64,000 nucleotides of DNA, taken from Beverwykella pulmonaria. Its lineage: Eukaryota; Ascomycota; Dothideomycetes; Pleosporales; Melanommataceae. Location of the stretch: contig BCHH01000011.1 of the NCBI GenBank assembly GCA_001599595.1, positions 827,894 through 891,893 of the forward strand, given 5' to 3'. Below the pieces are notes generated by a model. The model did no database searches. It saw nothing but the letters and a program-made list of their open reading frames with translations, and was not told the DNA's origin. The position numbers and the translations under genes are program-made. Within the stretch, counting starts at the first letter, position 1, and the number at the start of each line of letters is the position of its first letter. This document shows positions 1 through 12,518 of this stretch, piece after piece.

Positions 1-207
1 CCTGCCGCTTACAAAGATGGTCGCACTGTTTGCATGGGATGCAATTCGATGCTCCTGGTCACCCACTAGTCCCAGATAGGCATCGCTCTTTGGCGATAAG
101 ATTCCATAATCCTTTCCGTGAGCTGGGCAACCTCATCCTTAACACCTCCCCATCATCTTGCAGCAATCGGATGCTCAATCCGCAACTGCGCGGTTCGAGC
201 GAGAATA

Positions 208-2901
208 ATGGTCGAGATAGCGAAACCTGCCTCCCAATCACTTTCGCCCGCGTCCTCCGGAAAGCCACATTCTTCCGGCGGGCGGCAACGAATCATCGCC
301 TCTTGCTTAACATGCCGCCGCAGAAAGGTTCGATGCGATCACGGCCATCCGATATGCGGAGCTTGTACACGCGGTAACCACGTGTGTAATTATGCTACTG
401 ATCAAGGGCTGGGACAGACAACTCCTAGCCGAGTGTCCAAGCCCATGACACAAAATGGAAAAGGAGGGGCACGGAATGCCGACGTCCAGGCACGATTAGA
501 CCGACTCGAATTAATTCTGGAAAGGGCGGTTTCTGGACAACCACCGTTAGAGCCGCCCAAGAATTCGAACGACGAAGTTGGAAAAGTTGAGTCTGAATCT
601 CAAATGACTCCATCCTCGACGAGCCAGACTTCTCATGGGGCTGGTATGTCCTCGGACAGCCACGATGGAACGTTGCTGTTGTCTGAAGAAGGGCAGTCTC
701 AATTTGTGTCATCTTTGCATTACGCTCTCTTGGCTGACGAGGTGAGCATGGTCTTTTGCTTTGTTCATACACGAAAAAGCGTTCAGAAGAGATGCTCGTT
801 CTTCGAATCAGTCTTCTTGATTTGTATCAAGCCCATGATATTTGAGCAATCTCGCCTGTCTTGTATTTCTTTGTATTGAGATTTTTTTTTTAGTGGAATC
901 GTAGTACTCTTGGGATATACTGACGGTTGCCGCAGATCCAAGATATCAAGGCATTGTTAGGGGGTGTATCAGAAGAAGAGCGGGAGGTCCCAACGAGAAA
1001 TAGTCTGGTTCACCTACTCTCGCTTGGTCGTGCGAAAATTGGAGTTACCCTGCAAGCTCTGCTTCCCGACACCCAAGAACATCGAGATGAACTACTGAGT
1101 ATTTATTTCTCCAATGTGGATCCCATGGTCCGGATTACCCACAAACCAACTTTGGTTCGCAAGTTTCCCTGCCTTATACAAGACACCCAACCTCTTGCCT
1201 TTGCAGTGTTCTACTCTGCGATCAACTCTCTTTCCCCCTCGGTTGTGGAGCAAAAATTTGGGGATAGCAAAGAAGAGTTCTTGGCCCGCTTTGAATCGGG
1301 TCTCGAAATTGGCCTGGCTCGAGAGAATTACTTGACCACCTCTAGCCTAGAGGTATTCCAGGGTTTCCTCTTGTGGTTGACGTGTATATGTACAGAAGAT
1401 GATATAGGTAGGTTTGCGACCCGAAACATGATTAAACTGCTGATAAAAACAATCAGGCAAAGCGTGGGCATTACTTGGTATTGCCATTCGGGTTGCTTTG
1501 AACCAGGGACTCCATCGAGATCCTTCTTTATTCCCATCCGGCTCCATGGACTCCATCACAATCGAACTCCGCCGTAGAGCTTGGCATCAAGTCTGTAATC
1601 TCGAATTCCGAGCCGCGGAGTGTAAAGGCCAGGAGCCCAGCATCTCAGACGACTCGTATACATCTATGTTACCCCGCAATATAGAGGATGATGAACTTAT
1701 TGAGGGTGCAAGTCCCGGTCCGAATGCGTATGACGAGGAAAGATACACGGGTATGACCTTCCAGATTATCCGATATGTCGGGATGATTGCCTTGAGACGA
1801 ATAGTCCAAAGTACCTATCGGTTAGAGAGGCGGATGCTGGAGTCGGGGCTCCGCGGTACTACCGGCCCAGATCCGGCCCTGGAGCTCCAGACCATGTACG
1901 AACAGATCAAGATCATGGTTGACGAAATGCGCGAGGAAAATCACCAAAAGTATTTGCGATTCTGCAATCCAGATATTGCTATCCAACGTCTTACTCTCGG
2001 TCTGGCTTCCCTGTTTGAATGGAGGTGTTATTTGATTTTCTGGCTTAGAATGCCGCGAGCGTATCGGGATGTTGTCTTTTCGAACGATATTCGCACATCG
2101 TGAGTACCTGAGATTCCGCAATAATTAGCTTGGCTTATACGAACTGTGATATGACTAATGTGCTGGGTTAGAATATTTGAAAAATCGGTCAATTGCATTG
2201 AAACACTTAACGGAGCAAGTGTTGAAGTTGATATTGCTCGATACCAGTGGCATATAGGTTTGTTCAAACCAACAATACTGATTCCTTTGGCTAACGTCCA
2301 CAGGTGGTCATGCGGCATTCCAGGCGATTTTGCATATACTCTCAGAACTACGAAACCCATTATTCAACGCGCCGGACCGACCACGCGCACTCCGGGCCCT
2401 TCAAATGTCGAGACTTCTGAAAGAAAACAATCACACCAGAGCTTGGTCGGTCGTAAAGGGAATGATCGATAAGGCGATTGGAGAAAGCGCAATCTCACAC
2501 AGAGCCCAATCAGAAAGTTCAGGCTCCTATTCCAGTCCTCCCACCGTCCCCAAAAACCTCCCCACGAATCTCAACTTTCCAATCTCGTATGTAGATCAAA
2601 TACCCTCCTATGCCCTTCATTCGAATCCGGAACCGTACATTCAACAACAAGTAGCACCGTTGCAGCAGGTGCCGCAAGAACAACCAACGTTCAACTGGGA
2701 CGATCTCCATTTGAATAATATTGTAGGCGATGTTCAGCAGAATCCCGAGTTGCCCGAATTCGACTGGGTGAGTGCAATTACGAAGCTATGCAATCTTCTT
2801 CTAACATTTGGCAGGGATTCTGGGGTGATCCCGTGAACTTTGGCGTCAGTGAACCTGTTACATTTCCAATAGATGGTACCTACGCATCATTTTCGAGTTG
2901 A
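208..2901 (+). CDS. Zn2Cys6 fungal transcription factor
   Basis: Nuclear binuclear-zinc-cluster regulator; target unknown. Five introns fit: 742-935, 1408-1456, 2100-2171, 2258-2303 and 2768-2814; joining them keeps one frame to TGA at 2899-2901. The N-terminal zinc cluster reads CLTCRRRKVRCDHGHPIC followed by GACTRGNHVC, the canonical C-x2-C-x6-C pattern with a basic stretch. The middle exons carry the fungal-specific TF domain (MHR): the splice at 1408-1456 restores the family hallmark KAWALLGIAIRVALNQGLHRD-like segment. The C-terminus is Gln/Pro/Asn-rich, as in activation regions. I chose ATG 208 because it is the first ATG in the zinc-cluster frame; an upstream exon cannot be excluded. 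No neighbouring pathway genes identify its target. Confidence 0.85.
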
Positions 2902-3198
2902 GCGTTGGCAATACCCTCGAGAACAGAAATATGACTCGCGAACGCCAAGGATTAGAAGACCTACTTCAACATGCCGTACATCACTCCATATAAAAGAGGC
3001 GAGAAGGCAGCAAATATCTTCCCTAGAGTTTGTTTTAGTGTAAACAGAGCCATTGAGGAATAGTATAGCAGGCGTGATGGTAGTATTAGAGATATCCATG
3101 TTTTTGAGACGTCTTTGACATTTTGGGCGCTGGGTGTTAGGTTTCACCGAATCTAGATTTGTGTACCATCATCAGTACGTTTGAGCGATTATGAGTAG

Positions 3199-3235
3199 CG
3201 CACCGGCGCACCGGCACAACGGCACACCGGCACAC
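3199..3235. repeat. Short imperfect tandem repeat, GCACCGGC units
   Basis: Four to five head-to-tail copies of an 8-10 base unit (CACCGGCG / CACCGGCA / CAACGGCA / CACCGGCA) lie in otherwise non-repetitive intergenic DNA. It looks like a small slippage array; no function is indicated. Confidence 0.6.
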
Positions 3236-5005
3236 GTCTAAGAAATTCGACATGATCAAACCACGCTTCGCTCACATTTAATATAAGTACTAACTGTTTA
3301 CAACTAACAAACACCCGAACCAACACCGAGATTTAGGCGTTCTAGTCTTTCTCATACACAATCCATCATGTAACACTCCGTCTCAATCAAGTTCTCAAGC
3401 TGCACACAGAAGCTCGGATACCTCGTACGCCAGCGCCTTGCCCAATCCATTCTTCAAGAAGTTACCCGAAACCAGGCGCCCTCTTACAATAAGTCCGGAA
3501 AGCAGTGTAATACAATTCAGCCCCTGGAAATATCCTCGATCCCTGGCTCACCTTCATCTACCTTCTTTGAATCCGTTCTCCACATCCAGGAAGAGAAAGA
3601 TGCGCGAGTCGAGATGTGTGTGGGGAGGCGCCGCTTCGCAGCGGGATAATATAAACAAGGCTCACGTGGATGTAGGACGACGTAGCCTCGGGAAATGGAT
3701 ATGAAGATGCAGACTGCTTAAACACGGACCCGAAATATTTCCAGGACTTAGTGCGATGGGTCCGTATCGAACGAGGGACGCGAATGTTAATCTCCATGTG
3801 AACAAACAATTCACGGCCTCCTTGACTGTACTCGCTATGTGAGAGTGCATGCTGGCGCAGACGTCGATGACCATGAGAAGGAATAAGAGAAGAAGAATAT
3901 GTTTGATCTATATATAAGCCCTCTTAGTCTAACATCATTCGGACGTCCTGCTAACCCTCCTGGTTCTTCTCCGAAACCAAAGATTCCCAAAATCCCTTTT
4001 GCAGCACGAACTTTCCTGATATACCAGCCAAGACCCAACTAAGAAACCTTTCAAGCTTTCACTCATCCTAAAATTGCTGTCAAAGGGTTCTGAGATTGGC
4101 GATACCTTGCGGCTACAATCTTTGAGTCCGAACGCGAACAGCCTAAAGCCGGCAGTCAACACACACGACCGACCAACCACAGCCAAATGCACCCCATATA
4201 TTTCAAAATAACCATAAAATCTTAATTGCACTCACCACTTACCTCCAGGGGCATAGAGTGCGTCCATCTTAGCCTCTACCAACCACGCTCGCCCAAATCG
4301 TTCCTTGCGGATTCTACGCGCTCCTAGAAGCCCCGCAGAATCGTATGATGCACCCCACACTGCCCATTCTGGGGCTTGCCTTGGCTTTCCAGAAACACTA
4401 GGGCGAAGAGATCGACGGGTTTAATCTAGGGATGGTGGATGTGGGCGCCGCCAAGGTGTATAGAGTGAGAAGTGGTTTGAGAGCGGCGAAAAGGAACGGA
4501 TGCACCTGGATTGAACGACAGGATTCTGGTAACCAGCATTTTTCCATCAATCGTCTAGTGAGCCCTGAATGAATTGCAAGCGGGAAGATGCACGAGATCG
4601 CGTTATGGTAAGACACACCGGGTTACTGTGACATGAGACATGTTTGGACCTTGAAACGCTTGGGAAATGGGGCGATGGCAATTCAAATCTAGGCGACCTG
4701 GTTTTCATACTCGATGCTGAAAAAAGAAAGTCGTTCGCAGAGCATTTGGAACACATCCATTAGGCCATGCCTGACATTGACCACTGCCAGCATTCATTCC
4801 TGTAGGGTTTTCTGGAGGCCAATGGTGCTCCCGCCATTTTATTCCTGTGGCGAAATGTTAAGTCTTGAGCACTCGCCAAGCCGTGTTGTGTTTATTACAT
4901 TATAGTCACGCCGCGAGGCTCACTCTCTCTTGTCCACGCTTCATATATGATCGAAATTTTACCGGCGGATCTCGGGAACGGTGCACCACGGGGATGCTCT
5001 TTCCC

Positions 5006-5013
5006 TATATAAG
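5006..5013 (+). promoter_or_regulatory. TATA box of CE15 gene
   Basis: TATATAAG lies 71 bases before the ATG at 5084, a usual spacing for strongly induced fungal genes encoding secreted enzymes. Confidence 0.55.
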
Positions 5014-5083
5014 AGACAGTGGCGCATTTGCTAGAATCGCTGTCCGGTCTCACTAAGTCTCCAGTGTCATCAATCCGTTCATC

Positions 5084-6250
5084 ATGAAGTACTCCATCAT
5101 TCTCCCCCTGCTTGCTACGACCGTCCTTGCGGCGCCAGTTGTGGAACAGCGTCAAGACGCGTGCACCGTCGCAACGACATTCCCGACCACGGCGAACCCC
5201 AAGCTGCCCGACCCGTTCACTTTCTTCAGCGGCAAGAAGGTTGCTACTAAGGCAGACTGGGACTGCCGTCAGAAGGAGATCAACGCCGCTCTACAGGCAC
5301 AGGAACTCGGTACCCTGCCACCCAAGCCCAGCTCTGTCACTGCGACTCTCTCCGGAACTACCCTATCCATCACTTGCACTGAAGGAGGAAAGTCGGTCTC
5401 TTTCTCGGTCTCGATCAAGAAGCCTAGCGGAACTGGACCCTTCCCAGCTATCATCGCCTACGGCGGACCTAGCATCCCCGTTCCTGCCACTGTTGCTACC
5501 ATCACTTTTGACAACGGCGCGGTTGGCCAGCAAACAGACAAGAGCAGCCGTGGAAAGGGCAAGTTCTTCGACCTTTACGGGTCAGGACATAGCGCTGGAG
5601 CGCTGACTGCCTGGGCATGGGGTGTCGATCGTATCATAGATGCTCTTGAGCTTGTCGACACTGGTATTAACCCCAAGAGGATCGGTGTTACTGGATGCTC
5701 CAGGAACGGCAAGGGTGCGATGGCTGCCGCAGCCCTTGTGCCCCGTATTGCTCTTGGTCTCCCCCAGGAGGGTGGTTCCGGTGGTGCTGCGTGCTGGCGT
5801 ATCTCGGACTTGGAGAAGGCTGCTGGAAAGAACATCCAGACTGCTTCTCAGATCATCACCGAGAACGTCTGGCTCGGCCCGGCTTTCAGCACCTTCGCTG
5901 CCAACGCGAAGACGCTCGCTACCGATCACCACGAGTTGGCTGGCCTGGTCTCCCCTCGCGGTCTGCTCGTCATCGAGAACGAGATTGACTGGCTCGGCCC
6001 CGTCTCCACCACAGCTTGCATGAAGGCCGCTCGCCTCATCTACAAGTCCTACGGCGTTCCCGACAACATGGGCTTCACTGGCTCCGGCAACCACGCCCAT
6101 TGTTCGTTCCCGTCCAACCAGCAGGCTGATCTCACCGCCTTCATCAACAGGTTCTTGCTGGACAAATCCGATAGCACTGCCAACATTGAGAAGGGCCCCA
6201 CCGCCGATGTCACGAAATACATTGACTGGACTGCCCCTACACTTACATAG
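5084..6250 (+). CDS. Secreted 4-O-methyl-glucuronoyl methylesterase (CE15)
   Basis: Cleaves the ester between glucuronoxylan 4-O-methylglucuronic acid and lignin alcohols, loosening lignin-carbohydrate links outside the cell. Intronless, 388 aa. An N-terminal signal peptide (hydrophobic core ILPLLATTVLA, likely cut near residue 17) precedes the mature enzyme. The family hallmark VTGCSRNGKGA gives the nucleophile Ser206; the following PQEGGSGGAACWR supplies the conserved Glu229 region, and HAHCSF near residue 339 supplies the catalytic His. Length and order match Cip2-type catalytic domains, but there is no CBM1 cellulose-binding module at either end. Codon third positions are strongly C/G biased. 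The gene stands alone with its own TATA box; it is the sole long frame here. Confidence 0.93.
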   Translation: MKYSIILPLLATTVLAAPVVEQRQDACTVATTFPTTANPKLPDPFTFFSGKKVATKADWDCRQKEINAALQAQELGTLPPKPSSVTATLSGTTLSITCTEGGKSVSFSVSIKKPSGTGPFPAIIAYGGPSIPVPATVATITFDNGAVGQQTDKSSRGKGKFFDLYGSGHSAGALTAWAWGVDRIIDALELVDTGINPKRIGVTGCSRNGKGAMAAAALVPRIALGLPQEGGSGGAACWRISDLEKAAGKNIQTASQIITENVWLGPAFSTFAANAKTLATDHHELAGLVSPRGLLVIENEIDWLGPVSTTACMKAARLIYKSYGVPDNMGFTGSGNHAHCSFPSNQQADLTAFINRFLLDKSDSTANIEKGPTADVTKYIDWTAPTLT

Positions 6251-7593
6251 AGGATGTAGGCTGAGGCGTAAAAGGAAGGACAGGGGGTTTTATATCTCCA
6301 CACTCACTATTTAGGATGTACATAAGAATGACATTAGTTTGAACGAGCATACGGGCTTGATGTGAATACTTGAAAATTGTGAGAAGTTGGTGTACGAGAA
6401 TCAAAGTATGATTGAATGTGAGATATAGAGGAGATCTTGACTCAGCTTTCACCGGGATAGCCCACCAGGTAATCGGAGGATGGTTTAGTGTGATCCATCG
6501 AACCCTGTGTTGTCCTGCCATATGCGCTTGAAGGCGCCTACAAGTATTTAGTGCAAGCTCATTCGGCTTGTTGGCTATGGCGAATACGACCTTTCGCTGG
6601 CCGACCTGCCCTCTCTCGCGACTTCAAGCACGTGTACAAGCCGGAGGTCGTCGGCCAAAGGAGGACGTGATAGGCGTGGAGGCGACTTCAATGCCCCCAC
6701 CCCCGCGTTTTGCCGCCTCCACTACCAGTTTCCCACGCACAGTCCATCCGCGCGTGTACAAGAGAGCCGCGTAAGGCTGAAGGCATCTTTTACGGGCTCG
6801 CTTTGGGAGATGCCCGTCTGGTGTGTCGGACATTTGTGGGTTGCGGTGTAGATGTGTAGCTTGTCATTGGCTCTAGGAGGTGGATGGATGTGCTGTCAGT
6901 CCTCAACCTTTCCTAGATTCGGTGCCGTGGTCAACGTCTTTTGGCGTCAAACCATGTCGAGCGTCAAGCGCGATCGAACACCGATAAACTGCCCCTCCTC
7001 GCGTTCACACAAGAGTTTCAGGAAACGCGGCAGGCTTCCGCCCAATGAAGTGCCCCCATGCGTGTGTTCATTGGCCGGTAACTCGGATCACGTGAGTAAT
7101 CTTAGGGGTCGCCAAGACCTTCCTCGTTCTGCGGCGCTCTCGCACCTCCAGCGCTCTGCCTCAGTTCCGCCTACACCACCCCAACCGGCCATCACGCCCC
7201 TCCCCGCCTGCATCTCAAATCCGCCCGCAACACGCTTGTAACAACGCGTGGAGCAAAACTCCACCACTGTTGCGCGCGCTCGCACCCTCCCACTCCGCCA
7301 CCCCAAATTGCATCGCCCGTCTCAGCCTGCCTTGAAGCGCGACATCACGAAAGGCGCACCCCCGGTCGACTTTCATCAACACCATCCACCAAAGGCCTCC
7401 GCCAGCGTCCACAACGCACGATAATGCCATAGCGGCCCAAATCGCGCGCTTCTCGACCCCGCGACTGTCTTTTACTGGAATTTGCGCGTTAGGCGCCCAC
7501 ATTCACTTGCGCAGCCGCCGCGTGTGAAGCGTTCCATCTTTCGGAGGTGCACGCTTTTGCGACCCACAACGCCCTCTCTTCGTCATCATCACC
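6251..7593. other. Intergenic, promoter side of SNF2 gene
   Basis: About 1.3 kb without a supported gene. The right third (about 7100-7590) is CT/C-rich, as is usual upstream of constitutive fungal genes. Small frames here lack motifs. Confidence 0.55.
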
Positions 7594-10500
7594 ATGGCGT
7601 CTGTACAGTCTGCGCCTGGCGTTCCCGGCCAGGGGCAGCTGCCTGCCAACCTGACCAAGGAGATGGTCCAGCAGGTCTACCATGTGAGTTCTCATGTTTC
7701 TTGTATTCACCTCCACGAAACGCGCCTGGGTAGATATATATCGCGCGCTGGGACATGCGTAGCTGACTTTCGCCCAGTCATACCAGACTATGAAGGACAA
7801 CGGCGTCTCCGAAGACAATCCCGATTTCATTAAAGCACGAAATCTCCTTGAGCTCGTGCGGAAGAAGACCACATACGAGAAACAAAAGTACGAGAGACAA
7901 AAGGCGGCAATGCTCCAGCAGCAGATGCAGCAGCGACAGCAAAGCCAATCCGACCAGCAGCTTTCCCAGCCGAATGGCGCTTCCCAGACTTTGTCCAACG
8001 GGGCCTCATCGGCTCTCCCTAGTGACAGCACACCCGCCCAATCATCAGGCGCATCGTTGTCTGGCATCCAAGTAACAACAGCTGGCGGCCAGCCCCAAGG
8101 CTCTGGCGACGGCCAAACACCAACTTCAGCTACCGGCGCTACCGCCTTTGCGCCTGAGCAGCTGATGCTGCTGCGAAAACAGATTGCCGCGTTCAAGCAC
8201 CTGTCAAAGGGTCTTCCGTTGCCGCCAAACATGCAGCAACAACTCTTCACCTCGCAAGCAAAGAAGCCGCAAACTCCAGTCGAGGCTGTCACAGCCGTGA
8301 CGCAGGTCTTAGACAACACCACGCGCGCCACGAGTGCGACGAAGGAGTCAAACAGTATTCCTCTGAGCAAGAACGGCCTCAGGATTTTCGAAGATCCGTA
8401 CGGCGAGGCTTACCAAAAAGAGAACCTTAACTACATCGATCATACCCACAGAACCCGCCGGCCATTTGTGTCGTCGATTATGCCTCTCGGGATTGACATG
8501 CATGCAGTGCGGGATACCTGGTCTCAGGAGATGGAAAAGGAGCGCGAGATCATTCTGTACAACAGGTTGACTGCACGGAAAGCAGAGTTGGAGAATCTTA
8601 GCGCCAATATCGGATCTTGGGATACCAGCAAGACCGATTCTCCTGAAGATAATGGCAAGGTCAAGCTCGCTTTGACCATTGAGCAGAAGATGCTTAATCT
8701 GCTTCCTTTGCAACGCAAGCTTCGAAAGATGATAAGCCGCGAGATGATCTACGCCGACAACCTTGCCATGACCGCAAACCGGACAATATACCGACGACTG
8801 AAGAAACAGTCCCTACGCGAAGCTCGCATCACGGAGAAGCTGGAAAAGCAGCAGCGCGACGCCCGGGAAACAAAGGAAAAGAAGAAGCACCACGACTTCA
8901 TCGAGGCCATCCGAAAGCATCGTGGCGAGCTGAACGAAGCTGGCCTGGCCCAGCGACAGCGGCTGCAGAAGTTGGGTCGCACCATGATTGCCACACATCA
9001 GACCATCGAGAAGGAAGAACAAAAGCGTGTCGAGCGTACCGCCAAGCAGCGTCTGCAAGCTCTGAGGGCCAACGACGAGGAGACGTACCTCAAGCTTTTG
9101 GGACAGGCCAAGGACACTCGTATTTCACATTTGCTCAAGCAGACCGATGGTTTCTTGAAACAGCTTGCCTCTTCCGTGAAGCAGCAGCAGCGAAGTCACG
9201 CGAATACAGAACGATCCAGGCTTGGATACCAGCCCGAGGAAATTTCCAGCGACGAGGAGAGCGATGGCGAATCTGGAGACGAGGATGGGCCGGGCAAGAA
9301 GAACGTCGATTACTACGAGATCGCTCACAAGAACAAGGAAGAGATCTACGCACAGTCTTCCAACCTCGTAGGCGGCACCCTCAAGGAATACCAGCTCAAG
9401 GGCTTGCAGTGGATGATCTCACTGTACAACAACAACCTGAACGGCATTCTAGCCGACGAGATGGGTCTTGGCAAAACCATCCAAACCATCAGTTTGATCA
9501 CTTACCTGATCGAGAAGAAGAATCAGCCCGGTCCATTCCTTGTTATTGTTCCGCTAAGTACGCTAACCAATTGGAACAACGAGTTTGAGAAGTGGGCACC
9601 TAGCGTTCAGAAGATCGTCTACAAGGGGCCTCCCAACTCTCGAAAGCAGTATCAACAACAGATTCGTTGGGGCCAATTCCAGGTCCTACTCACGACCTAC
9701 GAGTTCATCATCAAGGATCGACCAATCTTGAGTAAGATCAAGTGGATTCACATGATCGTCGATGAAGGCCACCGTATGAAGAATGCCAATTCGAAACTCA
9801 GCAGCACGATCACGCAATACTACACTACGCGCTATCGTCTCATTCTTACTGGAACCCCTCTTCAGAACAACCTGACTGAACTATGGGCCATGCTTAACTT
9901 CGTTCTGCCGACTATCTTCAAGTCTGTCAAGTCTTTTGATGAATGGTTCAACACGCCTTTCGCAAACACCGGCGGCCAAGACAAGATGGAGCTTACCGAA
10001 GAAGAATCATTGCTCGTCATTCGACGTCTGCACAAGGTTCTTCGTCCGTTCCTTCTGCGTCGTCTCAAGCGGGACGTTGAGAAGGATTTGCCCGACAAGA
10101 CCGAGCGTGTGATCAAGTGTAACTTCTCTTCTCTACAGGCGAAGCTGTACAAGCAGCTTGTTACTCACAATCGCTTCATGGTGAGCGACGGCAAAGGTGG
10201 CAAGACAGGAATGCGAGGTCTGAGCAATATGCTTATGCAGTTGCGAAAGCTTTGCAACCATCCCTTTGTTTTCGAGGAGGTGGAGGAACAAATGAATCCC
10301 GGAAAAGCTAACAATGACCTATTATGGCGGACCGCTGGAAAATTCGAGCTGCTGGACCGCATATTACCAAAGTTCTATGCGACGGGCCACAGGTGCTTGA
10401 TCTTCTTCCAAATGACCCAAATCATGAACATCATGGAGGACTTTCTGCGATTGAGGAAAATGAAATACCTCCGCCTTGATGGCTCGACCAAGGCAGACGA

Positions 10501-11938
10501 CCGATCCGATCTTCTGAAGCTGTTCAACGCTCCAAACTCGGAGTACTTTTGCTTCCTTCTATCGACTCGCGCTGGTGGACTTGGTCTTAATTTACAAACC
10601 GCTGATACTGTCATCATTTACGACTCTGATTGGAATCCTCATCAGGATTTGCAGGCTCAAGATCGTGCACATCGTATCGGCCAAAAGAACGAAGTCCGTA
10701 TTCTTCGTCTCATTTCATCAAATTCCGTTGAAGAGAAAATCTTGGAACGGGCGAACTTCAAGTTGGATATGGACGGCAAAGTCATCCAGGCTGGTAAATT
10801 TGACAACAAGTCTACTGAGAAAGAGCGAGATGCCATGTTGCGAATTATGTTGGAGTCAGCTGAGGCCGCAGAGAACCTTGAGCAAGAAGAGATGGACGAT
10901 GATGATCTCAACCTCATCATGATGCGGTCAGACGATGAGCTTGTGAAATTCCAGGAGATGGACCGTGAACGCCTTAGGGACGATCCGTATGGCGTTGGAA
11001 AACCACTCCCGCGTCTCTTGGGAGAGAGCGAATTGCCCGATATCTACGTTAGCGAGGACAACCCTGTTATTGAAGAGATAGAGGAGGCGAACCTAGGACG
11101 TGGAGCTCGCGATCGAACACGTGTCAAGTACGACGACGGACTCACAGAAGAGCAGTGGCTCGAGGCTGTCGATAACGATGATGATACAATCGAAGCCGCC
11201 ATCGCTCGCAAAGAGGCCAGAAAGAACAAGAAGGGCAAGAAAGACCTGGGAGACTCCCCGGCGCCGTCTCGGGAGAGTTCAGAGGAGCCTCAACCAAAGA
11301 AGCGGGGCCGAAAGCCGAAGCCGGAGAAGCGGAAAGCTGACGAGGCATCACTGGACGGTGATCCAGCACCTCGCAAGCGCGGTCGTCCTACTCCGAATAA
11401 GGTTCAGGAAACGCTTAGCCCTGAGGAACGTACCTTGCTCCAGAAGATCTTGAACATGGCATACGAGGCACTGAACGATCTGGAAGAAGAATCCACCTCG
11501 GAAGACGTTCACAATCGCGGCATCATCGACCCCTTCATCGAATTGCCTGATAAATACGACTACCCCGACTACTACCAGATCATCAAGAACCCTATCTGCA
11601 TGAACCAAATTAAGAAGAAGATCAACAAGAAGGAGTACCAATCTCTCAAGGCCTTCCGACAAGACATTGGAGTGCTTTGCGGCAACTGCAGGATCTACAA
11701 CGAGGATACTAGTTTGTTGTACCAGGATGCGAATCTTATCGAGCAGACACTTCTGAACAAGCTCAAGGAGGCTACGGAAGATCACCCTGAGCTACAGGAC
11801 TTTGATGATTCTTCTAGTGCGAATGGACTCAGTACGGCGATTACTAGTGCCGTGGGCACGCCTAGAGCTAACACCGACGGACGTGAGTATGTCAATTCTG
11901 TTTCTCTGACGTCGCACTAACTCTCTTTTGCAGGTTAA
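7594..11938 (+). CDS. snf2: SNF2/STH1-type SWI/SNF-RSC remodelling ATPase
   Basis: Catalytic subunit of a SWI/SNF-family complex that moves nucleosomes in the nucleus. Introns 7684-7777 and 11883-11933 give about 1,399 aa; the last intron leaves only an Arg codon completed across the splice, then TAA at 11936. Domains in order: QLQ (about 155-185), HSA with long basic helices (about 370-440), SNF2 ATPase with Walker A DEMGLGKT (about 590) and DEGH box (692-695), helicase C lobe with DRAHRIGQ (about 990), SnAC-like segment after it, two AT-hooks (KKRGRKPKP, RKRGRPTP; about 1207 and 1229) and a C-terminal bromodomain (about 1240-1365). This order is diagnostic for Snf2/Sth1/BRM rather than ISWI or CHD. 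Whether it is the only such gene in the genome cannot be told here. Confidence 0.95.
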
Positions 11939-12518
11939 AAATAAATACCCCATACTCTTCTGCGGCGGCACTTGACACGATACTCTGATTTTTGATCACG
12001 ACAACCACCGGCGCGGGGCACAGCATATGCATTATTGTTTTGCTGTTTTATATGTTTTGAGTTCTTTACAAGTTCGTTAACACTCGTCCTGCTGTCTACG
12101 CTTTGAATACACCGACCCTACACTTTCTTCAACTTTTTTTTCGGCGAATGTATAAGCAATTGCAAGCGAAGGGGGTTTGTACATTTTTCACAACTGTGCG
12201 GAAGATCTTCTGACTTTCTAGGAGTCCACTGGTCTGGGCGCTGGCGGTTGACATCTTTGGTACGGGTGGAGTGGAAGTTCGTATGCACACATTTGATGGC
12301 TTGTGGGTGAATGGATCAATGGCTGCTACGAACATTTGTGGTTAGTTAGTGGGTAGGATAGTCTAAATAGACTAGTGATTGATGTGAAATCATTTGATAT
12401 ATATTCTGTGATGCTTTAATGCTCTCAAGTCGTGAATTTATACTCTCAGATGAAAGTATCTACAGACTTCGCAGCATCAGACCCTATGTCTTTCCCCAAC
12501 TGTCTTTGCTCCGTCCTC
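11939..12518. other. Convergent intergenic region, 3' ends
   Basis: 580 bases between two converging genes. AATAAATA just after the SNF2 stop (about 11940) is a plausible poly(A) signal. No coding frame is supported. Confidence 0.5.

Larger units (their letters stand above)
2902..5083. other. Intergenic, no gene supported
   Basis: About 2.2 kb between the regulator and the CE15 gene. Only short frames without recognisable motifs occur. It contains an imperfect GC-rich tandem array near 3199-3235 (CACCGGCA-type units) and, at its right end, the CE15 promoter. Confidence 0.6.

Noticed and set aside
5582..6100. 172-codon minus frame across the CE15 gene
   Set aside because: Antisense shadow caused by strong C/G third-position bias of the CE15 gene.
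7489..8370. 293-codon minus-strand open frame
   Set aside because: It lies antisense to the 5' exons of the SNF2-type gene; the plus strand has clear domains and the minus frame is Cys/Ser-rich without motifs.
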